This document shows, in pieces, positions 18,972 to 28,054 of a DNA stretch of 64,000 nucleotides. Source of the DNA: CAZKWG01 sp964615375. GTDB taxonomy: Bacteria; Myxococcota_A; UBA796; CAZKWG01. The notes beneath the pieces are model-generated. The model did no database searches and had not been told where the DNA came from. It saw only the letters and a program-made list of their open reading frames with translations. Numbering within the stretch: position 1 is the stretch's first letter; each line of letters begins with the position of its first letter. The position numbers and the translations under genes are program-made. The DNA lies in contig CAZTOW010000006.1 of assembly GCA_964615375.1 (NCBI GenBank), forward strand, positions 186,001 to 250,000, written 5' to 3'.

Positions 18972-20756
18972 ATGCGGCCAGCCCTCTCCACGATCCTCTC
19001 CACGGGCGCGACGGGGGCTCTGCTCCTCGGCGCCCTCGCCTGCGACCCAAACGACAAGGGGCCGAGCGACGACAGCGCCGCCCCCGGCGAGAGCGGCCCG
19101 CCCGAGGACACCGGGGGCGACACCTCGACGCCGGACGACACCCAGGACACCCAGGACAGCGGCCCGCCCCCGGATGACTGCACGCCCAGCTCAGACGCGG
19201 ACGTGACCCTCTGCGCGGATCGCTTCTGGGCGCAGGAGCTCGACCCCACCTCGCAGGCGGAGCTGGCGGCGGCCCTCGCCGAAATGCCCACCGAGCTGCA
19301 GGACGAGGATCTCGCAGACGACGGCCTGCGCGCGCGGCAGCTCCAGTGGGCGATCGTGGCGGCGAACGCGCTCAGCGCGGCCACGGTCACCGTGCTCCTG
19401 CCCGCGGGGACCTACGACTTCACCGGGCTGGACGAGGCGCACCGCTCGGTGCCGGAGGGCGACTTCTATCAGGAGCCGCTCCGCCCCAAGCTCTTCGTCC
19501 GCCGCGACGATCTTACGCTGCGCCCGGCCCTGGACGGCGCACAGCCCGTGCTCACCGCCACCGGTCCCGGCGCCGACGGCGTCCACCACGGCCGCGTCTT
19601 CCTCCTGCTGGACAGCAGCTTCACCCGCCTCCAGGTCCAGGGGCTGATCTTCCGGGGAGACGCCACGAGCGCCGACTTCGCCGACCCCGCCACCATGCTG
19701 CACGAGAACGCGGAGTCGCTGTACTTCGCCTACCAGTGGGGCAACGTCATGGTGGGCCTGAACGGCGGCGGCAACGAGATGACGGTGGAGGACTGCCGCT
19801 TCGAGGCCGTCAACGGCAACGCCATCAGCGCCGTCGGCGCGCTCACCGTGCGCGGCTCGGTCTTCGAGGGCGCCGTGCCCGACCCGGAGGAGGCGGACCC
19901 GGACGTGGTGGTCGAAGAGCTGCTGGCGGCCATCATCGCCGACACCGGCGTGAGCCCCGGCATGGACATGCACTCCGGCATCCGGCGGGCCTACGCCTAC
20001 GGCCCCACGGTGGTGGAGGACAGCACGTTCTCGGGCTTCGTCCAGGGCGTGCTCGCCGCGGCCGACGGCTACCCCATCCAGATCTCGAACAACCACTTCG
20101 ACGCCATCTATGACCACGCGCTCTACCTGTTCGGCGACCTCGACGGCGGCGTGGTGGAGGGCAACCGCTTCGAGCGCAACGGCAACGGGGCGGTGAAGAT
20201 CGCCGCCAACACCACGGAGGCCGACCCCGAGCTCTCCCTGGCGGGCCTGCACGACGGGGTGATCCGCGACAACCAGTTCGCCCAGGTGCGCAACTCCTCC
20301 ATCTTCTTCTCGGGCGTGCGCAACGAGATCTCCGGCAACACGGTGGAGGCTTACGACGCCTCCGCCGACCCCACCGGCTGGTACGACCCCTACTACCACG
20401 AGGGTCACCACTACCCGGACGCCTTCCTGATCACCGAGTCGGGTCAGGCGGGCTGGTCCAACCACATCGCGGACAACGTCTTCGAGGGCAACAGCAAGGC
20501 GGGCGAGGACTTCACCATCTTCCTTCAGCAGCGGCCCGGCGTGTCGGATCGGAGCATCTCCGGCAACACGGTCTCAGGCGACGGGCAGACCGTGTACTTC
20601 CACCACCTCGTGCCCTGCGACACGCACCCCGCCCCGTGCTCCAACTATGAGCCCGGCATCGAGGTCGAGGACGGCGCCACGCTGGTCGTGGGTGCGCCGG
20701 AGGACTGCGCCTCCTGCTACCCGGACGCGAGCTACTACCTCACGGAGCTGCCTTGA
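18972..20756 (+). CDS. Lipoprotein with right-handed parallel beta-helix
   Basis: A 594-residue exported protein. Signal peptide ending LGALAC (lipobox Cys24), then a Pro/Asp/Ser/Thr linker to about residue 70, then a parallel beta-helix of NosD/pectate-lyase type with many N-x-F/I-x-G-N turns (VEGNRFERNGNGAVKIAAN, ISNNHFDAIYDHAL, IRDNQFAQV, IADNVFEGNS, ISGNTVSGDG). A C-terminal module holds four cysteines. ATG at 18972 with AGGAG six bases before. The fold is used by polysaccharide lyases and by structural surface proteins; no lyase catalytic set is identified. Confidence 0.8.
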   Translation: MRPALSTILSTGATGALLLGALACDPNDKGPSDDSAAPGESGPPEDTGGDTSTPDDTQDTQDSGPPPDDCTPSSDADVTLCADRFWAQELDPTSQAELAAALAEMPTELQDEDLADDGLRARQLQWAIVAANALSAATVTVLLPAGTYDFTGLDEAHRSVPEGDFYQEPLRPKLFVRRDDLTLRPALDGAQPVLTATGPGADGVHHGRVFLLLDSSFTRLQVQGLIFRGDATSADFADPATMLHENAESLYFAYQWGNVMVGLNGGGNEMTVEDCRFEAVNGNAISAVGALTVRGSVFEGAVPDPEEADPDVVVEELLAAIIADTGVSPGMDMHSGIRRAYAYGPTVVEDSTFSGFVQGVLAAADGYPIQISNNHFDAIYDHALYLFGDLDGGVVEGNRFERNGNGAVKIAANTTEADPELSLAGLHDGVIRDNQFAQVRNSSIFFSGVRNEISGNTVEAYDASADPTGWYDPYYHEGHHYPDAFLITESGQAGWSNHIADNVFEGNSKAGEDFTIFLQQRPGVSDRSISGNTVSGDGQTVYFHHLVPCDTHPAPCSNYEPGIEVEDGATLVVGAPEDCASCYPDASYYLTELP

Positions 20757-20819
20757 GGGGAGGGAGGAGAGCGGTCGGGCAAGGTCCGCGGCGCGGGGGC
20801 ATGTGGGTTTGGGATTGAC

Positions 20820-20929
20820 TCGAATAGACAAGCATTTTCGAGGCTTGACAACTTTTTTCGCTTGAAACTTTCGAGGTCAATTTGCTCATGCTATGGTGGC
20901 GAAGTGTCCTTTTTCGCCAAGGAGGCAAC
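20820..20929 (+). promoter_or_regulatory. AT-rich leader with short direct repeats before the FN3 protein
   Basis: TTTCGAGG occurs twice (20836-20843 and 20870-20877), each followed by a T-G/T-C-A-A element; TTGACA lies at 20845-20850 and an extended -10-like TGCTATGGT at 20889-20897. The best -35 has no good -10 at 17 bases, so the promoter is not certain; the repeats may be an operator. Confidence 0.3.
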
Positions 20930-22600
20930 ATGGGTCGTGTATCGCTGGGGCTCGGGCTCGGTGTTCTCGGACTGACGCTGGGGGTGGGGAATGCGGCGTA
21001 TGCGTGGGCGCCGACGATTACCGCTGCGGCAGTCCCGATCAGTGGCTCAGGTTCAGGGCCCCCTTACTCCTCCACGGAAGCTCAGGTAAATTGGAGTGCA
21101 TGCCCGACTACGATCTGCGGTCCATCTACAACAACGTACAAAGTATTGGCATATCGCGGCACAACGCTTGACAATTCCGTAACGACCACATCCACCACTA
21201 CGGTGGTTCCAGACCTCCGTGCTGGAAACGGCTATACCTTTGTCATTCGAGCCTGCCTGTCTATGGGGTGCGCCACATATACAGACTCGACCACGTCCGC
21301 AACGCTCACCCTCAGCGAAGAGCTCTGGATGTTAGTAGGCCCCTCGGCTGCCAACTCCTACACCGAGGTAACCAAGGTCGCGAAGTCCACGAACTCGTCT
21401 GGCGCGGGCTCCTACGACGACGGATCCACTCTTGCCTATGCCTTCCGCTATGGAACAGGCTCGGACTCCTCTCTCATCGGTAAGACAAGGCTGGCATACA
21501 ATCCACTTCCCCCTGGAGCGGGCGGCCAGTGGTATGATAACGGCGTGCGCTTCAACCTCTCCTCCGGCACGTCGACGACCGAGGGCAACCTGACGAGTTT
21601 CACGTCCGCCGATTGGACAAACGGATTCGTACAGGAACATAACCTGCCTCCAGGGCTCATCTCCATCCGCGCGTTCCAACTCGTCCCACTGTATAGCCAG
21701 GAAGATGGCTATGTACGCATGTACTTCGAGGGCGAGGATGGAGCAGGATCCGTTCGCTTCTATTCTATCGATGCTTTCGACGGATACGAAGGCACGGACT
21801 ACAATTTTTCCATCAGCCACAGCCTTTGTGGCTATCCCACGTCCTTCCAACCCGATCTCTCCACCTCATCTGGCGCCGATTGCGAGTCACGCATCGAAGT
21901 AGACATCGACACGACTCTCGCATTCAATCCTGGCGACTCTGGCCTTTCGATGATTCGCCAGTCCAAGATCGGATATCCGGTCACAACCGACTGGCGTTGG
22001 GATCCTACCACAAACGCACACCTTGTCATGACTGGGACGTCGAGAGCCCTTGGTCTCTCCCTGAGTTCAGGGGGAGGGGCGACTATAGCCTGTCCCGACT
22101 ACCTGTCGAGCGAAGACAGTCTATTTTATGCTGTTTGGAATACCACTACTGAGGCATGGGATGTCGAGATCGACTTGTCTGGATGCGCGATCGCGCTCGT
22201 ACCGCAAGCTCACGGACCTGTGCCTACGCACGTAGGGGACCAACGGTACAAGATGTACTATGAGGATACCAGCACGGCCTCCGACAAGTGCGCGAAACCA
22301 CTCAAGATGATCTATGCTAACGGTGCTGAGACGGCTCCATTCGACCTCGTCGAATTCGCCGAATGGGATACTGCGTCGGCCGTCAATGTACACTTCTACT
22401 GGCCCGATGGGACCCTCCTCACGGCAGACGAAGAAAGCGGTCTCGGAGACCACATGGTGCTCAACCTGCTGGACGAGGATCCCGCAATTCAGATCATGTA
22501 CCTGAACCTTGGCGGACGTGATGGCCCAGGTTGCACCGACATCCCGTCTACCGCAGGTCCCTCCAACGGAATCGGCGCAGCCGTCCTCCTGAACCCCTGA
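20930..22600 (+). CDS. Secreted protein with FN3-like domain and propeller-like body; atypical base composition
   Basis: A 556-residue protein from ATG 20930, directly behind a strong AGGAGG. Signal peptide to about residue 26 (LGVGNAAYAWA, no lipobox). Residues 27-125 look like a fibronectin type III domain (VNWSACP, YKVLAYRG, GYTFVIRAC). The remainder is beta-rich with Asp/Gly turns and a YKMYYED/LKMIYANG pair of strands as in GH43-like propellers, but no complete catalytic signature. Codon and base use is visibly less GC-rich than neighbours, like the 10.7-15.2 kb patch, which suggests acquisition. Confidence 0.65.
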   Translation: MGRVSLGLGLGVLGLTLGVGNAAYAWAPTITAAAVPISGSGSGPPYSSTEAQVNWSACPTTICGPSTTTYKVLAYRGTTLDNSVTTTSTTTVVPDLRAGNGYTFVIRACLSMGCATYTDSTTSATLTLSEELWMLVGPSAANSYTEVTKVAKSTNSSGAGSYDDGSTLAYAFRYGTGSDSSLIGKTRLAYNPLPPGAGGQWYDNGVRFNLSSGTSTTEGNLTSFTSADWTNGFVQEHNLPPGLISIRAFQLVPLYSQEDGYVRMYFEGEDGAGSVRFYSIDAFDGYEGTDYNFSISHSLCGYPTSFQPDLSTSSGADCESRIEVDIDTTLAFNPGDSGLSMIRQSKIGYPVTTDWRWDPTTNAHLVMTGTSRALGLSLSSGGGATIACPDYLSSEDSLFYAVWNTTTEAWDVEIDLSGCAIALVPQAHGPVPTHVGDQRYKMYYEDTSTASDKCAKPLKMIYANGAETAPFDLVEFAEWDTASAVNVHFYWPDGTLLTADEESGLGDHMVLNLLDEDPAIQIMYLNLGGRDGPGCTDIPSTAGPSNGIGAAVLLNP

Positions 22601-22654
22601 CCCACACCCCAGGAGGAGGGTGCCGCGCGGCCCCCACCGCGCTACCCTCCTCCC

Positions 22655-23341
22655 ATGCTGCTCCTCCTCCTCGCCTGCGCCCGACACGCCCCGACCGCAC
22701 CCCCGCCCCCGGAGCCGCCGCCCGCGTCGCCTCCGGGCCCCGTGACCTGGGCGCGCGGGGACGTCGCGCTCTCGCCCGACGATCCCGTCCTGGGCTCGCC
22801 CACGGCGCCGCTCACGCTGGTGGTCTTCAACGACTACCAGTGCCCCTACTGCGCGCGCATGGCGCCCGAGCTCGCCCGGCTGGCCGGCCCCGAGCTCCGC
22901 GTGGTCTACAAGGACTACCCGCTCAGCAGCGACTGCAACCCGGCCGTGCGGCAGCCCTTCCACCAGAAGGCCTGCGAGGCCGCGCTGCTGGCCGAGTGCG
23001 CGCGCCAGCAGGGGCGCCACGAGGCGATGAGCGAGCTCCTCTTCGACCGGCTGCCCGGCCTCGAGCTCGGCGCGCTCGACCGGCTCCACATCGAGGCGGG
23101 GATGGACACCGACACGATGGCGGCCTGCCTCCAGGACCCGGCGACGCGCGCCGCCATCGACGCCGACGTGGCCGCCGGGCAGGCGGCGGGCGTGATCGGC
23201 ACCCCCAACCTCTTCCTGCACGGGCTGTACGGAGATCGCTGGGTGGATCTGGGCGGCTTCGTCAGCTCGGCCGAGGCGCTGATGGGGATGAGGGCGCGGG
23301 GCGAGCCGCTGCCGGAGCCGGAGGAGGCGCCCCCGCGCTGA
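22655..23341 (+). CDS. DsbA/thioredoxin-fold lipoprotein (CPYC)
   Basis: A 228-residue periplasmic thiol-disulfide protein. Very short signal MLLLLLAC with lipobox Cys8, a Pro-rich linker to residue 30, then a thioredoxin-fold domain with helical insert: active site CPYC at 63-66 after VVFNDYQ, two further cysteines (CNP and KACEA) and the cis-Pro loop GVIGTPNLF. Resembles DsbA/BdbD-like proteins that oxidise or isomerise exported proteins, in keeping with the many Cys-containing lipoproteins nearby. Stands alone on the strand, 57 bases before the leucine-rich protein gene. Confidence 0.82.
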   Translation: MLLLLLACARHAPTAPPPPEPPPASPPGPVTWARGDVALSPDDPVLGSPTAPLTLVVFNDYQCPYCARMAPELARLAGPELRVVYKDYPLSSDCNPAVRQPFHQKACEAALLAECARQQGRHEAMSELLFDRLPGLELGALDRLHIEAGMDTDTMAACLQDPATRAAIDADVAAGQAAGVIGTPNLFLHGLYGDRWVDLGGFVSSAEALMGMRARGEPLPEPEEAPPR

Positions 23342-23398
23342 TCGGAGCAGAACGCGAGAGAGTATGCTCATCAATTCCTAGCCAGAGGGGAGGCCCCC

Positions 23399-25486
23399 AT
23401 GTTGACCCTGCTCCTCCTCCTGAACCCTCCTGCGCTGGCCGAGGACGGCGACGGAGACGGCGTGGACAGCGCAGAAGACTGTGACGACGCCGACCCCGAG
23501 CGCTGGCGGGTCAGCGCGGGCACGAGCGTGGTCCTCGACGACGACGCCGAGGTCGAGACCTTCTGCGAGGGCTACTGCGCCCGCGACCTGGAGCGCCTGG
23601 AGCTCGAGGGCGTCACTGCCACGCTGGGGCTGGAGTGCGTCACGGGGGCGAGCTGGCTCGAGATTGACGCGCCCGAGCTCCCGAGCCTGGAGGGGCTGAG
23701 CGGGCTCCAGGAGGCGAGCTCGCTGATCCTTTACCAGTCGGATCTGGTGGACCTCCAGGGCCTGGAGTCCCTGGAGAGCCTGGGCGGCCTCTACATCGGC
23801 TGCCCCTCCCCTCCCGAGGAGGACGAGGCCGACACCCTCGAGGATCGGGCGGAGCAGTGCGCCGAGGGCAGCAACCCCGCGCTGGCGAGCCTCTACGGGC
23901 TCGGCCCCGTGACCCGCCTGGACGCGCTCTTCGTGGGCGCGGCGGCGCTGGACAGCCTGAACGGCCTGCAGCGCCTGGAGAGCGTCGATGAGCTCGCGAT
24001 CTACGACCAGGACGGCCTCCACGACCTGACCGGCCTCGACGGGCTGAGCGCGGTCGAGGAGCTCTGGATCGGCTACAGCGGCGGTCTCCAGAGCCTGCGC
24101 GGGCTCGGCGCGTTGACCGGAGCAGCCAGCCTCTCCCTGGTCCAGAACTCGGAGCTGCGTGACCTGCGCGGGCTCGAGGCCCTGACCGAGGTGCGCTCGA
24201 TCCGGATCTCCGGGGCGCGCCCGCTGCTGGACCTCCAGGGCCTGGAGGGCCTCGACACCATCCCCACCGGGCTGTGGCTCCATGATCTCCCCTCACTGCG
24301 CGACCTGCGCGGCCTGGAAGGGGTCACGACGCTGGGCGAGCTCAGCCTGAGCTTCGTCTTCGGGCTCCAGAGCCTGAGCGGGCTCGACAGCGTGAGCGCC
24401 CTCAGCACACTTCGGATTGGCTGCAAGGAGCCCGAGGAGGGCGGCGCCCGGACCTACCGCTGCGCCGAGACGCCGCTCCTTGACGGCCTGAGCGCGCTCT
24501 CCAGCCTCACGAGCGCCGACGAGATCAGCCTCGTGCGCCTGCCCGCGCTGAGCGGCCTCGACGGGCTCGAGCGCCTCACCGCCCTCGACGCGCTGGAGCT
24601 GGACGGGACCGGGATCTCCGACCTGAGCGGGCTCGAGGGCCTCGCGACGCTGAGCGAGCTCAGCCTGGGCTGTCACGTCGACTACCGAGGTTGGAGTGGC
24701 GAGCTCCGGCGGGCCTGCCTCGGGAACGCCTCCCTGAGCGACCTGAGCGGGCTCGAGGGCCTGAGCAGGCTGAGCACCCTGAGGATCGTCAACAACCCCG
24801 CGCTCACCAGCCTGAACGGGCTCGGCGGGATCAGCAGCGTCTCGCTGCTCGAGGTCGCCGGAAACGCGCTCCTCGAGCGCATGGACGGGCTCGGGCCGCT
24901 CAGCCGCGTCACCCGGATCTTCGTGGGCTGCACCGTCGCCAGCGACACGCGCACCGACGAGGGCGCTGTCAAGGCGCTTCAGCTCGACTGCCCGGGGAGC
25001 CCGGCGCTGACCACGCTCCCCACGGTGACCGACACCAGCGTGGGCGGAGTGGTCCTGGCGCGGGTCCCGGCGCTGAGCTCCCTCACGGGGCTCGAGGCGA
25101 TCACGACCCTGGAGGAGCTGCACATCTCAGGCGCCAGCGCCCTCGACGACCTGGGTGAGCTCGCCCGCCTGAGCAGCCTGGACGTCCTGGTCCTCGGCTG
25201 TCACCCCGTCAGCCTGGACAGCGGATACGACGCGAAGAAGCTGAGCTGTGTGCCCGGCGGCGGGCTCACCTCGCTGAGCGGGCTGGAGGGGCTCGGCAGC
25301 CTGGACGCGCTCACGCTGAGGGTCAACGACGACCTGAGCGACCTGAGCGCGCTCTACGGGCTGAGCTCGGCGGGCGACGTCACGATCGCGAACAACCGGA
25401 GCCTGGCGACCGCGGACGCCCTCGCGCTGGTCGCGGAGATCGACCGCGTGACGGGCACGACGACGATCTCGGGCAACGGGCCCTGA
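23399..25486 (+). CDS. Exported receptor-L/leucine-rich repeat protein with periodic Cys loops
   Basis: A 695-residue protein. Signal peptide (about 1-15, ending in ALA), an Asp-rich calcium-site-like stretch (DGDGDGVDSAEDCDD), then more than twenty repeats of the form L-x-G-L-x-x-L-x-x-[VL]-x-x-L-x-[IL] as in receptor-L and bacterial leucine-rich domains. Five insertions beginning with [LIV]GC and closed by a second Cys 15-22 residues later sit at about residues 134, 341, 423, 510 and 599; the last four are spaced 82-89 residues apart. GGGG-type ribosome site upstream. Probably a surface or periplasmic binding protein. Confidence 0.75.
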   Translation: MLTLLLLLNPPALAEDGDGDGVDSAEDCDDADPERWRVSAGTSVVLDDDAEVETFCEGYCARDLERLELEGVTATLGLECVTGASWLEIDAPELPSLEGLSGLQEASSLILYQSDLVDLQGLESLESLGGLYIGCPSPPEEDEADTLEDRAEQCAEGSNPALASLYGLGPVTRLDALFVGAAALDSLNGLQRLESVDELAIYDQDGLHDLTGLDGLSAVEELWIGYSGGLQSLRGLGALTGAASLSLVQNSELRDLRGLEALTEVRSIRISGARPLLDLQGLEGLDTIPTGLWLHDLPSLRDLRGLEGVTTLGELSLSFVFGLQSLSGLDSVSALSTLRIGCKEPEEGGARTYRCAETPLLDGLSALSSLTSADEISLVRLPALSGLDGLERLTALDALELDGTGISDLSGLEGLATLSELSLGCHVDYRGWSGELRRACLGNASLSDLSGLEGLSRLSTLRIVNNPALTSLNGLGGISSVSLLEVAGNALLERMDGLGPLSRVTRIFVGCTVASDTRTDEGAVKALQLDCPGSPALTTLPTVTDTSVGGVVLARVPALSSLTGLEAITTLEELHISGASALDDLGELARLSSLDVLVLGCHPVSLDSGYDAKKLSCVPGGGLTSLSGLEGLGSLDALTLRVNDDLSDLSALYGLSSAGDVTIANNRSLATADALALVAEIDRVTGTTTISGNGP

Positions 25487-25546
25487 GACGCACCCTCGCC
25501 CGCGGCCCGAGCCTGCGATAGCAGCCCGGGACCACCGGAGGTCACT

Positions 25547-26518
25547 GTGCTCCTGCTCCTGCTCGCCGCCTGCGGATCCCTGGCCGACTCGTTTGGCGAG
25601 GCGGCCGATCCCGCGGACAAGACCGAGGTCGTCGTGACCATCCCCAAGGGCACCACGCCGCGCGGGCTGGGCCCGGTGCTGGAGGAAGCCGGGGTGGTGG
25701 ACAGCGCGCAGGACTTCACCTGGTACGTGCGCCTGTCCAAGGAGGGCGCCTGCATGAAGGCCGGGCGCCACCGCCTCTCCCGCGGCATGACGGCGCACGA
25801 GATCCTGGAGGTGGTCTGCGGCGCGCCCATCCCCGAGGACGTGCCGTTCACGGTGGTCGAGGGCTGGCGCGTGCGCGAGATCGACGCCGCCCTGGTCGAG
25901 GCGGGGCTCGCCCAGCCGGGCCAGTACGCCGCAGCGGTCGCCGACAGCTCACGCTTCAAGGCCAGCTTCCCGCTGCCCCAGGGCTCGCTGGAGGGCTACC
26001 TCTACCCCGAGACCTACCGGGTGGAGCCCGACCGCTTCCAGGTGGAGACCTTCGTGCAGCGCCAGCTCGACCTCTTCGGCGAGCGCTTCTACACGCCACA
26101 CCAGGCGGAGCTCGGCGAGCGCGGGCTGCACGCCATCGTGATCATGGCCTCGCTGCTGGAGCGGGAGGAGCCGAAGCCGGAGAACCGCCCCCTGGTGGCG
26201 GGGATCCTGTGGAAGCGCCTGGACAATTCCTGGAACCTGGGCGTAGACGCCACCAGCCGCTACACGCTCGAGGACTGGAACGACCGGCAGGCCTTCCTGA
26301 AGAAGCTGCGCGACCCGGAGGACCCCTACAACACCCGCCTGCGCGGCGGCCTCCCCCCCGGGCCCATCGGCAACCCGAACCTGAGCTCGCTCACGGCCGC
26401 GCTGAGCCCGGTCGAGAGCGAGTACTGGTTCTACCTGCACGACGCGGAGAAGAACCTGCACCCCTCGCGCAACGAGGCCGAGCACGAGGCCTTCCGACGG
26501 AAGTACAACGTCTACTGA
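25547..26518 (+). CDS. mltG: Endolytic peptidoglycan transglycosylase MltG, lipoprotein form
   Basis: MltG cuts nascent glycan strands and releases the growing end from the inner membrane. Of 323 residues, the C-terminal half is clear YceG/MltG: ASLLEREEP holds the catalytic Glu (Glu205), and YNTRLRGGLPPGPIGNPN is the family signature; SLEGYLYPETY is also conserved. The N-terminal LysM-like subdomain is at about 27-95. Unlike the usual single transmembrane helix, the GTG start at 25547 gives a very short hydrophobic run with a lipobox (LLAAC, Cys9). It is followed after 15 bases by the sulfatase gene on the same strand. Confidence 0.92.
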   Translation: MLLLLLAACGSLADSFGEAADPADKTEVVVTIPKGTTPRGLGPVLEEAGVVDSAQDFTWYVRLSKEGACMKAGRHRLSRGMTAHEILEVVCGAPIPEDVPFTVVEGWRVREIDAALVEAGLAQPGQYAAAVADSSRFKASFPLPQGSLEGYLYPETYRVEPDRFQVETFVQRQLDLFGERFYTPHQAELGERGLHAIVIMASLLEREEPKPENRPLVAGILWKRLDNSWNLGVDATSRYTLEDWNDRQAFLKKLRDPEDPYNTRLRGGLPPGPIGNPNLSSLTAALSPVESEYWFYLHDAEKNLHPSRNEAEHEAFRRKYNVY

Positions 26519-26533
26519 GGGGTTTGGAGGAGC

Positions 26534-28054
26534 ATGAGGCCGCATCCCTCCCGCCGCGAGGCCCTCTCCCTCCTGGGCGGCGCCGCGGTCGCGAGCCTGC
26601 TCCCCTCCCCCGCCCGCGCGCAGGCTCGGCCCTGGAACGTGCTGCTGCTCGTCTCGGACGAGCACAGCCCGCATCTGCCGGGCCCCGCGGGGCTCCCCTG
26701 GCTGAGCACGCCGAACCTGGACCGCCTGCGCCGCGAGGGCGTGACCTGCACGCGCGCCTACGCCACGAGCCCCATCTGCGCGCCCGCGAGGGCCGGGCTG
26801 TTCACCGGGCTCAACCCGGCCGAGAGCGGGGTGATGTCCAACGGCCACAGCCTGGACCCGCGCCACCGCACGCTGGCTCACGCCTTCGGGGCGGCGGGCT
26901 ACCAGACCTCCAGCGTGGGCAAGACCCACGTGAACCACCCGACGGCGACCTACGGCTTCGACACCTGGATGTCGAAGGAGAGCCCGGCCTTCAAGCTGTT
27001 GTTCAAGCCGCTCCGCGAGCGCATGGGCCTGCTGCCCGTGCCGGAGTCCGAGCGCGCGCTGTGGGAGGGCATCGCCGACCCCCGCCTGCGCGGCGCGCCC
27101 ATCGAGGCCCCCTGGACCCCCTTCAGCCAGGTGGTGATGGACGTGCTCGGCCAGTGGCTGAGCGCGCCCTCGGAGCGCCCCTGGTTCATCCACGCCTCCT
27201 GGACCGAGCCCCACTGGGCCTGGAACCTGCCCCAGGACGTCTACGGGATCTACGATCCCGCCTCCATCCCCCTGCCCTCGGCGGGTCCGCGCGAGCTCCC
27301 GCCCTTCCCGGCTGGCGTCCGCGACCGGGCGGGCTGGTCGGCGATGAGCGAGGCCCAGCACCGCCTCTGCCTGGCCCGCTACGCCGCGGCGATCACCTAC
27401 AGCGATCGCGTGCTGGGGCGGATCCTGGAGGCACTTGACCAGTCTGGTCAGATGGATCGGACCATTGTGGTCTACACCACCGATCACGGCGACATGGCGG
27501 CCGAGAAGCGGATGTGGCTCAAGGGCTTCATGTACGACGCCGCCTGCGGGATCCCGCTCACCGTGCGCGCGCCGGGGCTCCTGCCCGCGGGGGGCGCCTG
27601 CGAGGCCCTGTTCAGCGGCGCCGACCTGCTGCCCACCCTGTGCGGTCTCGCCGGGGTCCCGGTGCCCGAGGGGCTCTCCGGGCGAGACCAGAGCGCCGCC
27701 CTTCGCGGCGAGGACCCCGGGCCCGAGCACCTCTACGCCACGCTCAGCGGTCGGCCCAACAACGGCATGCCCGGCCAGCTCATGGTGCGCGACCAGCGCT
27801 ACAAGCTCATCCGCTACCGGGCCGACCGGGAGGCGGGCCAGCCCGAGCAGCGCGAGCTCTACGATCTCGAGGAGGATCCGGGCGAGGAGCGGGATCTGCT
27901 CCGGACCCGACGGGGCGCGCTCCGCGCGGAGCGGATGGCGGCCCTGGGCGACGCCTGGCTCCAGCGGCTGAGGCCGAGCCCCTATGGGCTGCTGAAGAGC
28001 CCGGAGCAGCCGGCGGACCCGGATGACCCGAACAGCGATCTGCCAGACGACTAA
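26534..28054 (+). CDS. Tat-exported type I sulfatase
   Basis: A 506-residue sulfatase of the alkaline-phosphatase superfamily that hydrolyses sulfate esters. N-terminus has a Tat motif (SRREAL) with hydrophobic run and ARA-Q cleavage site near residue 29. VSDEH supplies metal ligands near residue 42. The formylglycine motif C-x-P-x-R is CAPAR at residues 82-86 (SPICAPARAGLFTG). YTTDHGDM near 316 completes the metal site. Layout resembles choline-sulfatase/N-acetylglucosamine-sulfatase subgroups. Maturation needs a formylglycine-generating enzyme not seen here. The gene overlaps the convergent nuclease-like gene by four bases. Liberated sulfate could feed the sulfate-type transporter at 41-45 kb, which is inference. 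Confidence 0.92.
   Translation: MRPHPSRREALSLLGGAAVASLLPSPARAQARPWNVLLLVSDEHSPHLPGPAGLPWLSTPNLDRLRREGVTCTRAYATSPICAPARAGLFTGLNPAESGVMSNGHSLDPRHRTLAHAFGAAGYQTSSVGKTHVNHPTATYGFDTWMSKESPAFKLLFKPLRERMGLLPVPESERALWEGIADPRLRGAPIEAPWTPFSQVVMDVLGQWLSAPSERPWFIHASWTEPHWAWNLPQDVYGIYDPASIPLPSAGPRELPPFPAGVRDRAGWSAMSEAQHRLCLARYAAAITYSDRVLGRILEALDQSGQMDRTIVVYTTDHGDMAAEKRMWLKGFMYDAACGIPLTVRAPGLLPAGGACEALFSGADLLPTLCGLAGVPVPEGLSGRDQSAALRGEDPGPEHLYATLSGRPNNGMPGQLMVRDQRYKLIRYRADREAGQPEQRELYDLEEDPGEERDLLRTRRGALRAERMAALGDAWLQRLRPSPYGLLKSPEQPADPDDPNSDLPDD

Noticed and set aside
20845..20897. Standard sigma-70 promoter before the FN3 protein
   Set aside because: TTGACA at 20845 has no acceptable -10 at 16-18 bases; reported only as an AT-rich regulatory region.
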